DNA from: JBMDXB01 sp048594975
Lineage (GTDB): Bacteria; Acidobacteriota; Vicinamibacteria; Vicinamibacterales; 2-12-FULL-66-21
NCBI GenBank assembly: GCA_048594975.1
Contig: JBMDXQ010000095.1
Span: 54,588-118,587, forward strand
Direction: 5' to 3'
DNA: 64,000 nucleotides
Shown: piece by piece, positions 24,838 to 33,303 of the stretch
How positions within the stretch are numbered: position 1 is the stretch's first letter
How the letters are laid out: every line of letters starts with the position of its first letter
Translations under genes and position numbers: made by a program
The notes under the pieces: generated by a model
The model's database searches: none
The model's input: only the letters and a program-made list of their open reading frames with translations
Told to the model about the DNA's origin: nothing

Positions 24838-26901
24838 TCACCTTAGGGTTCCCTCCGCCCGCTCGATGATCAGTTCACCGTTCGCGCCGCTCGACCACCG
24901 TGCCGTATCGAGCCGCGGCATCGCCGCCGTTCGAGGCCGTCTGCGCCGCTCGCGCCTGCGGGGACGCCGGCACGCGTCCGCGCAGACGATCCACTTCCCG
25001 CCGTCCGACTCCCCATGCTCGTGCAGCAGCGCCGCAAACGCGCGGTTGGCGGCGGCCGGCGGAGCGTACTCCCCGAGCGGAATTGCCAGCGCCAGGCAGC
25101 GCGACCCGTCGCGCACCAGGAGGCCGCGCGCGAAAAGCGGCGCCAGCGTGTGCTCGATCGCCTCGGTCCCGCACGGCGCCACGCCGTTCCTTCGGCCCGC
25201 GCGTGCGAGGTACGAGATCTCCCGCACCGCGTCGCATTCACGGTAGAGCAGCCGCGCGAGCCCGCTCAGCACCGTGAACGGCGTCGTGCTGACCGGCCGC
25301 ATGTCGACGATGACGAGGTGCTCGCCGCTATCGACGGAGACCAGATAGCTCCTGCAGGCCTCGCGCTGCCACGCCCGGATCGCACGCGCCAGCCGCCGCG
25401 TGTAGCCGTCGACGTCGCGCGCGTCCGTGTACGTGAAGTGGCACGCGAGGTTGGCGATCGCCTCGTCCGGCAGGCGGTAGACGTAGCGGTAGGAGGGCAG
25501 CGGGACGACGGCCGTGAAGCCAAGCCGATCGGCATTCTCGAAGTTCGGGCTGAAGCGATCCAGCCGCAGGCGGGAGCCGACGAGCGGCGGCGGGAGGTGC
25601 GTCAGCAGCGGGACCAGCCGCGCGAGGCGCTCGTATTCCTCCGGCGGCTCGCCGGGAAAGCCCCAGAGGAAGTTCCACCTTACCCGGACGCCGAGCTCCC
25701 GGCACCATTTCAGCAGCTGCATGTTCTGCAGCCCGGTCACGCCTTTTCGCATCAGCTTCAGCACCGCGTCGCTGAGGCTCTCGATGCCGGGCTGAATGGA
25801 TACACCCGCGCGCCGCAGCCGGCGGACCTGCTCCTTCTTCAGGTTCGCCTTGGTCTCGTAGAACAGCGCGACGCCGCGTCGCCGGCGCCTGGCGAGCGCG
25901 GGGATGACCTCGTCGAAGTAGCGCAGATCGAGGATGTTGTCGACCGCTTCGATGTCGCACTCCGGGTGGCGCCGCATCAGCTCCCCGATCTCCGCCAGCG
26001 CGCGCGCGGGCGACTTGCTCCTGTAGAAAATCGTCGAGCCGTTCAGGCCGCAGAACGTGCAATGCATCCGCTCGCCCCACCAGCAGCCGCGCGAGGTCTC
26101 GACGAAGACCGAGGGCTGCCAGTCGCGCCCGTAGCGGCTCGCGTCGAACTGCTCGAAGTAGTCGCGGTAGTCGGGGACCGGGAGCCGATCCATGTCGCGC
26201 ACCATCGGTCCGTGGTCGAACTCGCCGATGGCGAAGTCGCACTCGACGCCGTCCCGCAGTCGCACGCCCGACAAGCCGGACAGCGGGCGCCCGTCGAGCA
26301 CACGCCGCACGAGCTCCGGGAAGAGGAGATCCGCCTCGCCCGAGATCGCCGCGTCGACGAACGGGAACGACCGCACGGTCTCGGCGCCCATGACGCCTTC
26401 GCAGTTGGCGCCGCCGAAGATCACGAACGTCGATGGCGACGCCTGCTTCAGACGACGCGCCAGGGCGAGCGACGCGACGTGCTGCTGGAACGCGCTGGTG
26501 AAGCCGACGAGCCTCGTGCCCTGCCGCAGCAGGATCTCGAGGCACTCGTCGAGGAAGCCGTCCACCCGACCCCGGGCCTTGAGCATTCGGGCGATGAGCG
26601 CCGTCGAGTAGCACCCGCGGAGCAGGTCCGTGACATACCGTTCGTCGTCAGCGGCGGTCGTGCCGAACAACGCGCGGGTGAACAGCCACTCTCCCGCCAG
26701 GTCCCTCAGCGCGGGCCGGCCATCGGTGCCGATGCCGGTGTAGAAGGCCTGTCCGATCGACTCCGCAAATCGAATCGAGAAGTAGTGGACGCGCGCCTGC
26801 AGGTCGTGTTCGGCAAGCGCGGCGCTGAGGAGGCTCAGGCCGAGCGACGGCGCGAAGACGGGGCCGAACGGCATGCAGACCAGCGCGACGTCTGCGGCCA
26901 A
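24838..26901 (-). CDS. RiPP-maturation radical SAM protein with B12-binding domain (rSAM_ocin_1/TIGR03975 type)
   Basis: A 687-residue cytosolic enzyme. Residues ~1-190 are the cobalamin-binding-like domain (FAPSLGLSLLSAALAEHDL; FVIFGGANCEGVMG). The radical-SAM core follows, with the cluster motif in SRGCWWGERMHCTFCGLNG, i.e. Cys-x7-Cys-x2-Cys rather than the usual CxxxCxxC. That spacing and the GCWWG...FCGLNG signature are typical of the RiPP C-methyltransferase group TIGR03975, which methylates peptide substrates. The C-terminal part (from ~480) is variable and includes an arginine-rich patch. Start is TTG 26901 with GAGGTG upstream; an in-frame TGA excludes a longer protein. The lysine-rich peptide ORF follows 11 nt downstream. 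No peptidase or exporter gene is adjacent. Confidence 0.85.
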   Translation of the reverse strand: MAADVALVCMPFGPVFAPSLGLSLLSAALAEHDLQARVHYFSIRFAESIGQAFYTGIGTDGRPALRDLAGEWLFTRALFGTTAADDERYVTDLLRGCYSTALIARMLKARGRVDGFLDECLEILLRQGTRLVGFTSAFQQHVASLALARRLKQASPSTFVIFGGANCEGVMGAETVRSFPFVDAAISGEADLLFPELVRRVLDGRPLSGLSGVRLRDGVECDFAIGEFDHGPMVRDMDRLPVPDYRDYFEQFDASRYGRDWQPSVFVETSRGCWWGERMHCTFCGLNGSTIFYRSKSPARALAEIGELMRRHPECDIEAVDNILDLRYFDEVIPALARRRRRGVALFYETKANLKKEQVRRLRRAGVSIQPGIESLSDAVLKLMRKGVTGLQNMQLLKWCRELGVRVRWNFLWGFPGEPPEEYERLARLVPLLTHLPPPLVGSRLRLDRFSPNFENADRLGFTAVVPLPSYRYVYRLPDEAIANLACHFTYTDARDVDGYTRRLARAIRAWQREACRSYLVSVDSGEHLVIVDMRPVSTTPFTVLSGLARLLYRECDAVREISYLARAGRRNGVAPCGTEAIEHTLAPLFARGLLVRDGSRCLALAIPLGEYAPPAAANRAFAALLHEHGESDGGKWIVCADACRRPRRRERRRRPRTAAMPRLDTARWSSGANGELIIERAEGTLR

Positions 26902-26977
26902 ACATCACCTCGCGGTTGTGGGCGGGAGACGGGGGCATTCTCGGCGTGACGCACCCGGGCTGTCAAGGCAGTACGCG

Positions 26978-26983
26978 TATAAT
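26978..26983 (+). promoter_or_regulatory. TATAAT element 11 nt before the kinase start codon
   Basis: Perfect -10 hexamer; no clear -35 at 17 bp and no Shine-Dalgarno, so the expected transcript would have a leader of only 4-5 nt. Confidence 0.5.
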
Positions 26984-26994
26984 CGCCCACCGCC

Positions 26995-29766
26995 ATGCCC
27001 CTTGCCGCCGGCACGCGGCTCGGTCCCTACGAGATCCTCGCGCCGCTCGGCGCCGGGGGTATGGGCGAGGTCTACCAGGCCAGGGACACCCGCCTCGATC
27101 GCACCGTCGCGATCAAGCTCCTGCCCGCCGCGATCTCGGGTGATCCGAATCGCAGGGCCCGCCTCGAGCGCGAGGCAAAGACGATTGCCGCGCTCTCGCA
27201 CCCGCACATCTGCACGCTCCATGACGTCGGCGAGCACGACGGGTCGATCTTCCTCGTGATGGAGCGCCTCGAGGGACAGACGCTCGCGGCGCGGCTGGCC
27301 AACGGCCCGCTGTCGAGTGCTCAGGCCCTGACGATCGCGATCGAGATTTCCGACGCCCTCGCGGCGGCGCACCGCCGGGGGGTCATCCACCGCGATCTCA
27401 AGCCGTCCAACGTCATGCTCACCAGGTCGGGCGCCAAGCTGCTCGATTTCGGACTGGCGAAGCTCACCGATCGCGCCACGCCGACCGGCAGCCTGGCGTC
27501 GGCACCCACGCACTCCACGACCTTGACGGCCGACGGCGTCATCGCCGGCACACTGCACTACATGTCCCCGGAGCAGCTGGAGGGCAAGCCGGCCGACGCA
27601 CGCAGCGACCTCTGGGCGGTGGGCGCGATCATCTACGAGATGGTGACCGGTAAGCGCGCGTTCGAGGCGGGAAGCGCGGTCGGCGTCATCGGCGCGATCC
27701 TCGAGCGCGAGCCGACCCCGGTCGCGGTGCTGCAACCCCTCATCCCCCCCGCGGTCGACAACATCGTCCGCCAGTGCCTCGCGAAGTCGCCCGACGATCG
27801 GCCGGACACGGCGCACGATCTCGCGAGCCAGCTGCGCTGGATCCGCGAGGCCAGCGGTGCCGCGGCGGCCGTGTCGGTCAGGGGCGGCGCGCGGCGCCAC
27901 TGGTTCCGCCCCGCGCTCGCGGTGACGGCGGCGGTGGTCGTCACCGCGGCGATCACCTCCTGGCTGTGGGCGCGCTGGCGCCCGGTCGCCTCCGTGCCGG
28001 CGGTGGTCCGCTCGGAGCTCAGTGTCGCGCCCGCCGAGGAGCTGAATGCGGGGACCAATACGGGGTGGGCGTGGATGCCGGCAGCGGGCGGCGCGCACAC
28101 CGCGTTCGCATGGACGCCCGACGGCCGGACGTTGCTGTTTGTCGGCCGCCGTGACGGCGTGCATCGCATCTACGCGCGGCCGCTCGACCAGATGGAGGCG
28201 CGCGCGCTGGCCGGCACCGACGGCGCGAAGGCGCTCGCGGTGTCACCCGATGGCCTGTGGGTGGCGTTCTGGGCGGACAGGGTGCTGAAGAGAGTCCCGA
28301 TCGCCGGGGGGCCGGTTGTCGAGGTCCTCCGCGGCATGAACACGCCGCCCATGGGACTCAGCTGGGACACGCGCGGCAACGTGTACTTCGGCAACGTCCA
28401 CGACCGCAGCGTGTGGAGAGTCTCGGCGGATGGCGCCGCGACCAAGGCCACGACTGCCGGCGATGCGAACTGGGCCGACATCCTGCCGTGGCCGTTACCC
28501 GGCGGCGACGTGCTGCTGCACACCGTCCGCAAGCGCGAGTGGTCGTGGGGCGACGAAGAGATCGTCGCGGTGCGGCTGGCAAGCGGCGAGCGGAAGACGG
28601 TGCTGCGGGATGCGGCCGACGCCCGCTACCTGTCGACCGGCCACCTCGTGTTCCTGCGGCGGGGCGTGCTGTTCGCAGTGCCGTTCGATACCGGGCGGCT
28701 CGAGGTGAGGGGCACGCCGCAGGCCCTGGTCGAAGACGTGGCGCAGGCGCTCACGGCATTTGACAGCAACGACGTGACGGGCGCCGGCCAGTTCGCGGTC
28801 GCCCCGACGGGCACCCTCGCATGGGTCCGCGGTCCGGTGGTGCGTTACCCGGGGCAGGCGATGGTGTCGCTCGACCGCCAGGGACGCGTGACGCGCCTGC
28901 GCGCGCCGGAGAAGAGCTACGTCATGGGGGTCCGCCTGGCGCCGGGCGGCCGCCGGCTCGCGGCCGCGGTCCGCGATCTCGGCGAGGTCAGTATCTGGAC
29001 GTACGACCTCGACCGCGGCACCGCCGCGCCGCTGCCGGGCGCCCGCGGCGGCGAGGCATACCTGCACGTGTGGACGCGCGACGGCGAGCGCCTGCTCTTC
29101 CACTGGCTCAAGGACGGGCGCCCGTCGCTCGCGTTCCAGCGGGCAGACGGGACGGCGGGCCCGCAGGTCCTCGATGTGGGTGCGGGAACCTCGCCGTCGT
29201 CGTGGACCGCGGACGGGCGGCTGATCGTCGTGACCTACGGCGGCGATCTCGCGATGGTGACGTTCGAGAGCGGCCGGCCGGCGCTGCGCGCGCTCACGCA
29301 GACGCCGCACGCGGAAGCGTGGCCGGAGGTGTCGCCCGACAGCCGCTGGCTGGCCTACGCGTCGAACGACTCCGGGCGGTTCGAGGTGTACGTGCAGCCG
29401 TTCCCGGGAGCCGGCGCGCGCACGCAGGTGTCGATCGGCGGCGGCGAGAGCCCCGCGTGGCATCCCGACGGCCGCGCGTTGTTCTTCATCGGCGCTTCCG
29501 ACGCGGCCGGGAAACGGCAGATGAAGATGGCGACGTTCGAGCCGGATCCTCCCGTACGTATCGGGGCGGCGAAGGTGCTCTTCCAATTCGATCCCACGGT
29601 GCTGAAGCTCTTCTGCGGGACTATTCGCTGCTACGACGTCTCGCCCGACGGGCAGCGCTTCTATGCGGTGCAGACGCCGGAGGCCCCGCCGCAATCCATG
29701 GTGAAGCAGATCACCCTGGTTCAGAACTGGTTCGGAGAGCTGCAGGCGCGGGTGCCGGCGCGCTGA
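26995..29766 (+). CDS. Membrane Ser/Thr protein kinase with TolB-like propeller
   Basis: A 923-residue Hanks-type kinase. The cytosolic kinase domain covers residues ~12-275: glycine loop LGAGGMGEVY, Lys41 in VAIK, catalytic HRDLKPSN (Asp134), DFG at 151, and MSPEQLEG. A single membrane segment at ~303-327 (ALAVTAAVVVTAAITSWLW) is followed by an outside domain of WD40/PD40-like repeats (WTPDGRTLLFVG, VSPDGLWVAFWADR, VSPDSRWLAYASNDSG, WHPDGRALFFIG), probably a propeller sensing peptides or glycans. This design is heavily expanded in Acidobacteriota. No ribosome-binding site; TATAAT lies 11 nt before the ATG. It is divergent from the radical-SAM gene and 215 bp upstream of the giant-gene operon, which it might regulate. 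Confidence 0.92.
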   Translation: MPLAAGTRLGPYEILAPLGAGGMGEVYQARDTRLDRTVAIKLLPAAISGDPNRRARLEREAKTIAALSHPHICTLHDVGEHDGSIFLVMERLEGQTLAARLANGPLSSAQALTIAIEISDALAAAHRRGVIHRDLKPSNVMLTRSGAKLLDFGLAKLTDRATPTGSLASAPTHSTTLTADGVIAGTLHYMSPEQLEGKPADARSDLWAVGAIIYEMVTGKRAFEAGSAVGVIGAILEREPTPVAVLQPLIPPAVDNIVRQCLAKSPDDRPDTAHDLASQLRWIREASGAAAAVSVRGGARRHWFRPALAVTAAVVVTAAITSWLWARWRPVASVPAVVRSELSVAPAEELNAGTNTGWAWMPAAGGAHTAFAWTPDGRTLLFVGRRDGVHRIYARPLDQMEARALAGTDGAKALAVSPDGLWVAFWADRVLKRVPIAGGPVVEVLRGMNTPPMGLSWDTRGNVYFGNVHDRSVWRVSADGAATKATTAGDANWADILPWPLPGGDVLLHTVRKREWSWGDEEIVAVRLASGERKTVLRDAADARYLSTGHLVFLRRGVLFAVPFDTGRLEVRGTPQALVEDVAQALTAFDSNDVTGAGQFAVAPTGTLAWVRGPVVRYPGQAMVSLDRQGRVTRLRAPEKSYVMGVRLAPGGRRLAAAVRDLGEVSIWTYDLDRGTAAPLPGARGGEAYLHVWTRDGERLLFHWLKDGRPSLAFQRADGTAGPQVLDVGAGTSPSSWTADGRLIVVTYGGDLAMVTFESGRPALRALTQTPHAEAWPEVSPDSRWLAYASNDSGRFEVYVQPFPGAGARTQVSIGGGESPAWHPDGRALFFIGASDAAGKRQMKMATFEPDPPVRIGAAKVLFQFDPTVLKLFCGTIRCYDVSPDGQRFYAVQTPEAPPQSMVKQITLVQNWFGELQARVPAR

Positions 29767-29981
29767 ACAGACCCCTGAACGATTTCGGCGCCAGCCGGCT
29801 GTCGTTCACGGCGCTGCGAAGCTCAACTGCTCGGCGTCCTTTCTCGCGAAATTCCCGTCGAAGTCGTGCGCCGGCCGTGGCACAATCGCGCCACCTCCAC
29901 GGCTGTCGCGTGGCATCGATCCGTCGACGCTCAGCTGACCGCGCGCACGCGTGGGTGGGGTGCGCAGAGTCGGAGGAGCGT

Positions 29982-32900
29982 ATGGCCGGCACGTCGGACC
30001 AGGTCTTTCTTCGCGCCTTCACGTGGTTCCAGGCCGCCGTCGATCGGCTCGAGGCTGAACTGCCCTCCGCTCCCTTCGACCTTTCGTCGGCGCTCACCGA
30101 CATCTTCCGCACCCGCATCGGCCTCGAGCTCGACAAGACCACCGCGACCATTGATCCGTCGTCGTTCTCCGCGACGCGCGCCGAAGCGAAGTCGCTGGCC
30201 ATCGCCACGATGGTCACCGGCGAGACGCTCGCCGCGCTGCGCACCCTCGGCAGCATTCTCGCCAGCCTCGGGGGCGGGAATCTCAGCCTCGACGATCTGA
30301 GCAAGATCATCCAGCAGATCGCCCGCCTCACCGGTGCCGACCCGGGCAAGCCGCCGAGCGCCTACTCGATAGCCAAGCTGCTGCTGATCCTCAGCGGGGA
30401 CGCCGACGAGCCGGAGAGTCGCCCGCCGGCTCGAAAGCTGGTCCTGCTGCTCACGAACAATTCGGGGTTGAGCGACACGCAGGTCGCCGAGCCGCAGATG
30501 ATTCTCGGGCTGGCGGTGATGGCCGTCGGCACGATCCTCGACCGATCGTTCGGCGGCGCCGGGCTGCCGGCCGTCCTCCCGCCGCCGGTGACCGCGCCGA
30601 CCGCCGATCGGCAGAAGACGTTCACGCTCGCGCGCAGCGACGACGGGTCGAAGAAGCTGACGTTGACGCTCGGCGTGACCACCGCCGGCGCGGAGACGAA
30701 GCTGTTCGCCGAGCTGGAAAGCAAGCTGGGCACGGCGGCGCCTGCCGGCGACGGTGTCGAGCTCCAGTTCTCGACCACCGGGAGCGTGCGCGCGCAGTTC
30801 GCGCTTCCCGCGCTCGTGCCGCTGCCCGCGACCATCCCGCCGCCGGAACTCGGCGGCGCGCTCGACATCGGCATCACCTTCAGCCGGCGGAGCAGCGCGG
30901 CGCCGCTGCGGCTGGGACCGGCCGACGCTACCCACTTCTCCATCGGGGAGCTGTCCGGCGGGATCCGGCTGAAGAACGACACGCCGCAGGTGGAGTTCGA
31001 TCTGAAGGACACCACGCTGGTGCTCGACATGCGCCAGGACGCGCTGCTCAGCGCGGTGATCGGCGACGCGATCGAGGTGGCGCTGACTTTCGGCCTGATC
31101 GGCGACGTTGCCGGGCTGCGGCTGCGCGACGGGACGGGTCTCAAGGGGACAATACCGCTCGAGAAGATCCCCAACAGCCCCGTTCAGATTCCCTTCCTGT
31201 ACTTCGACCTCACCACCGGCGGCACTCTCGACCGCGTCGATATCGAGATCGCCGGCTCGTTCCAGGTCGCGATCGGACCGTTCGGCGGCTCGATCGATCG
31301 ACTCGGCACGAAGCTGAACATGGACGGGCTGCTCGGCGGCGGCGGCAACCCGGTCGCCGGGTGGGGCCTGAAGCCGCCGTCGGGCGCCGGCCTGGCCATC
31401 GACGCCGGCGTGATCAAGGGCGGCGGCTTCCTGATCTTCGACCCCGACCGCGGGGAGTACGGCGGGATCCTCGAAATCAAGCTGATGCAGATCGGCGTGA
31501 AGGCGATCGGGCTGCTGTCGACGAAGAACCCTGGCGGCTGGTCGCTGCTGCTGATCATCACCGCGCAGCTGCCCTCGATCCAGCTCGGGTTCGGCTTCAC
31601 CCTGACCGGCGTCGGCGGCCTGCTCGGAGTGCAGCACACCATCGACACGCCGGCGCTCAGCTCCGGCCTCTCCAGCGGGTCGCTCGACAGCTTCCTCTTC
31701 CCGCAGAACCCGATCGCCAACGCGGCGCAGATCATCAACCAGCTGCGCACGATCTTTCCGTTCAGGGTCGGCGGCTTCGTGATCGGGCCGATGCTGGAGC
31801 TCGGGTGGGGGACGCCGAGCCTGGTCACGGCGCGTATCGGCGTGCTGATCGAGGCGAGCCAGATCGTCGTCGTCGGCCAGGTCATCGTGCAGCTGCCGCC
31901 GCTCGTGGACAAGCCGCTGGCGCTGCTCTACCTGCAGATGGACATCGCCGGCGGCGTCGTCTTCCAGCCGCTGAAGTTCTGGCTCGACGGCCTGCTCCGC
32001 GACTCGCGCGTCCTGTTCATCTCGCTCACCGGCCAGTTCGCGTTCCGGGCGCTGTTCGGCGACAAGCCGAGCTTCCTGATCAGCGCCGGCGGCTTCCACC
32101 CGCGCTTCACCGACGTTCCGCCCGACGTGCCGGCGCCGTTCCAGCGCGTCGGCGCCGAGTTCTCCATCGGCATCGTCGGCATGGAATTCAAGGGCTATTT
32201 CGCGGTCACGTCGGCAACCGTGCAGGGCGGCTCGTCGATGCGGGTCTGGGGCGACGTCGGGGTCGCCGCCTTCGAGGGCGGCTTCGAGTTCAACGCGATC
32301 ATCTACGTCGTCCCGACGTTCCGCTTCGAGGTCGACATCCACATCTGGGCCGGCGTCGAGGTCTTCGACATCGACTTTGCGAGCGTCGACATCTATGGGC
32401 TGCTGGCCGGCCCCGGCCGCTGGCACATCGTCGGGCGCGCGACGATCCACACGCCATGGCCGCTGCCCGACTTCCACTTCAAGGTGGACGAGACCTGGGG
32501 CGAGGACCGCGAGACGATCGTCCGCCGCATCCGGCTCGCCGACGAATTGAAGAAGGAGCTGGAGAGCAGGGACGACAAAGGGACGCCGGTGACCTGGTCG
32601 GCGGTGCTGCCGCCGGCGAACGACGGCTTCGTCACGCTGATCACGCTTCCACCCGAGCCCGGGCTGCTCGGCCATCCCAATGCCCTGCTGCAGTTCGTGC
32701 AGAAGCGCATGCCGCTGGCCAAGGCGCTCACCAAGCTGGGCTCCGACGCCATCGAGGGCGAGAAGCAGATCGGCATTGCGACGGTGCGCTTCGGCCCCAT
32801 CGAGAAGCCCGCGGACCGCCGACTGGACGACCCGTTCCCGATCGCGCAGTTCATCGACATGAACGAGGACGACCTGCTCGGCAAGCCGTCGTTCGAGCGG

Positions 32901-33296
32901 CTCGAATCCGGGTTCGAGGTCGGCCAGCGCGACTACCTCTTCGGACAACCGGTGCCAGAGCTGTTCGACTACGAAGAGGTGAACCTGTCCACGCCGCAGG
33001 AACCGACCATTCTCGGCCGCCTCGGACTGTTCCAGTCCGTCCACATGGCCTGGGCGCTCGAGAACGGCGCCGCCGGGCGATCGGTGCTGCGCGACAGAGC
33101 GCGGCGCATGCCCGAGGCCGAGGTCAAGATCGCGGTCGATCCGCCACCGCTGCAGGCGCTCGACACCGGGGCAGGAACGATGGCCGGTGCGGCGTTGAGC
33201 GGGCGCGCGGCGCGCTCGTACTGGACCGCGCAGGAGCAGGCCCTCGCCGCCGGCGCCGGCGTCGCAGTGATCGAAGCCTTCGAGCTGGCGTTCTGA
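29982..33296 (+). CDS. Giant DUF6603-like protein, first gene of four-gene cluster
   Basis: A 1104-residue protein with no signal peptide. The N-terminal ~200 residues are helical (VFLRAFTWFQAAVDRLEAEL; LSLDDLSKIIQQIARLTG). Residues ~210-880 are a long run of beta strands with alternating hydrophobic residues and glycine-rich turns (GGSIDRLGTKLNMDGLLGGG, GFGFTLTGVGGLLGVQHTID, GVAAFEGGFEFNAIIYVVPT), which I associate with DUF6603, a domain without known function; I cannot verify this here. The pattern could be a long groove or a stacked beta structure that binds lipids or other proteins. The tail (~880-1104) is charged and helical. ATG 29982 has GGAGGAG upstream. The next gene starts 7 bp after the stop. 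The -1 strand is also open here, a GC artefact. Confidence 0.75.
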   Translation: MAGTSDQVFLRAFTWFQAAVDRLEAELPSAPFDLSSALTDIFRTRIGLELDKTTATIDPSSFSATRAEAKSLAIATMVTGETLAALRTLGSILASLGGGNLSLDDLSKIIQQIARLTGADPGKPPSAYSIAKLLLILSGDADEPESRPPARKLVLLLTNNSGLSDTQVAEPQMILGLAVMAVGTILDRSFGGAGLPAVLPPPVTAPTADRQKTFTLARSDDGSKKLTLTLGVTTAGAETKLFAELESKLGTAAPAGDGVELQFSTTGSVRAQFALPALVPLPATIPPPELGGALDIGITFSRRSSAAPLRLGPADATHFSIGELSGGIRLKNDTPQVEFDLKDTTLVLDMRQDALLSAVIGDAIEVALTFGLIGDVAGLRLRDGTGLKGTIPLEKIPNSPVQIPFLYFDLTTGGTLDRVDIEIAGSFQVAIGPFGGSIDRLGTKLNMDGLLGGGGNPVAGWGLKPPSGAGLAIDAGVIKGGGFLIFDPDRGEYGGILEIKLMQIGVKAIGLLSTKNPGGWSLLLIITAQLPSIQLGFGFTLTGVGGLLGVQHTIDTPALSSGLSSGSLDSFLFPQNPIANAAQIINQLRTIFPFRVGGFVIGPMLELGWGTPSLVTARIGVLIEASQIVVVGQVIVQLPPLVDKPLALLYLQMDIAGGVVFQPLKFWLDGLLRDSRVLFISLTGQFAFRALFGDKPSFLISAGGFHPRFTDVPPDVPAPFQRVGAEFSIGIVGMEFKGYFAVTSATVQGGSSMRVWGDVGVAAFEGGFEFNAIIYVVPTFRFEVDIHIWAGVEVFDIDFASVDIYGLLAGPGRWHIVGRATIHTPWPLPDFHFKVDETWGEDRETIVRRIRLADELKKELESRDDKGTPVTWSAVLPPANDGFVTLITLPPEPGLLGHPNALLQFVQKRMPLAKALTKLGSDAIEGEKQIGIATVRFGPIEKPADRRLDDPFPIAQFIDMNEDDLLGKPSFERLESGFEVGQRDYLFGQPVPELFDYEEVNLSTPQEPTILGRLGLFQSVHMAWALENGAAGRSVLRDRARRMPEAEVKIAVDPPPLQALDTGAGTMAGAALSGRAARSYWTAQEQALAAGAGVAVIEAFELAF

Positions 33297-33303
33297 GGAC
33301 ACC

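Noticed and set aside
28821..29981. Upstream extension of the first giant gene to 28821
   Set aside because: It overlaps the kinase gene in another frame and is Arg/Gly-rich; ATG 29982 has a strong ribosome-binding site.
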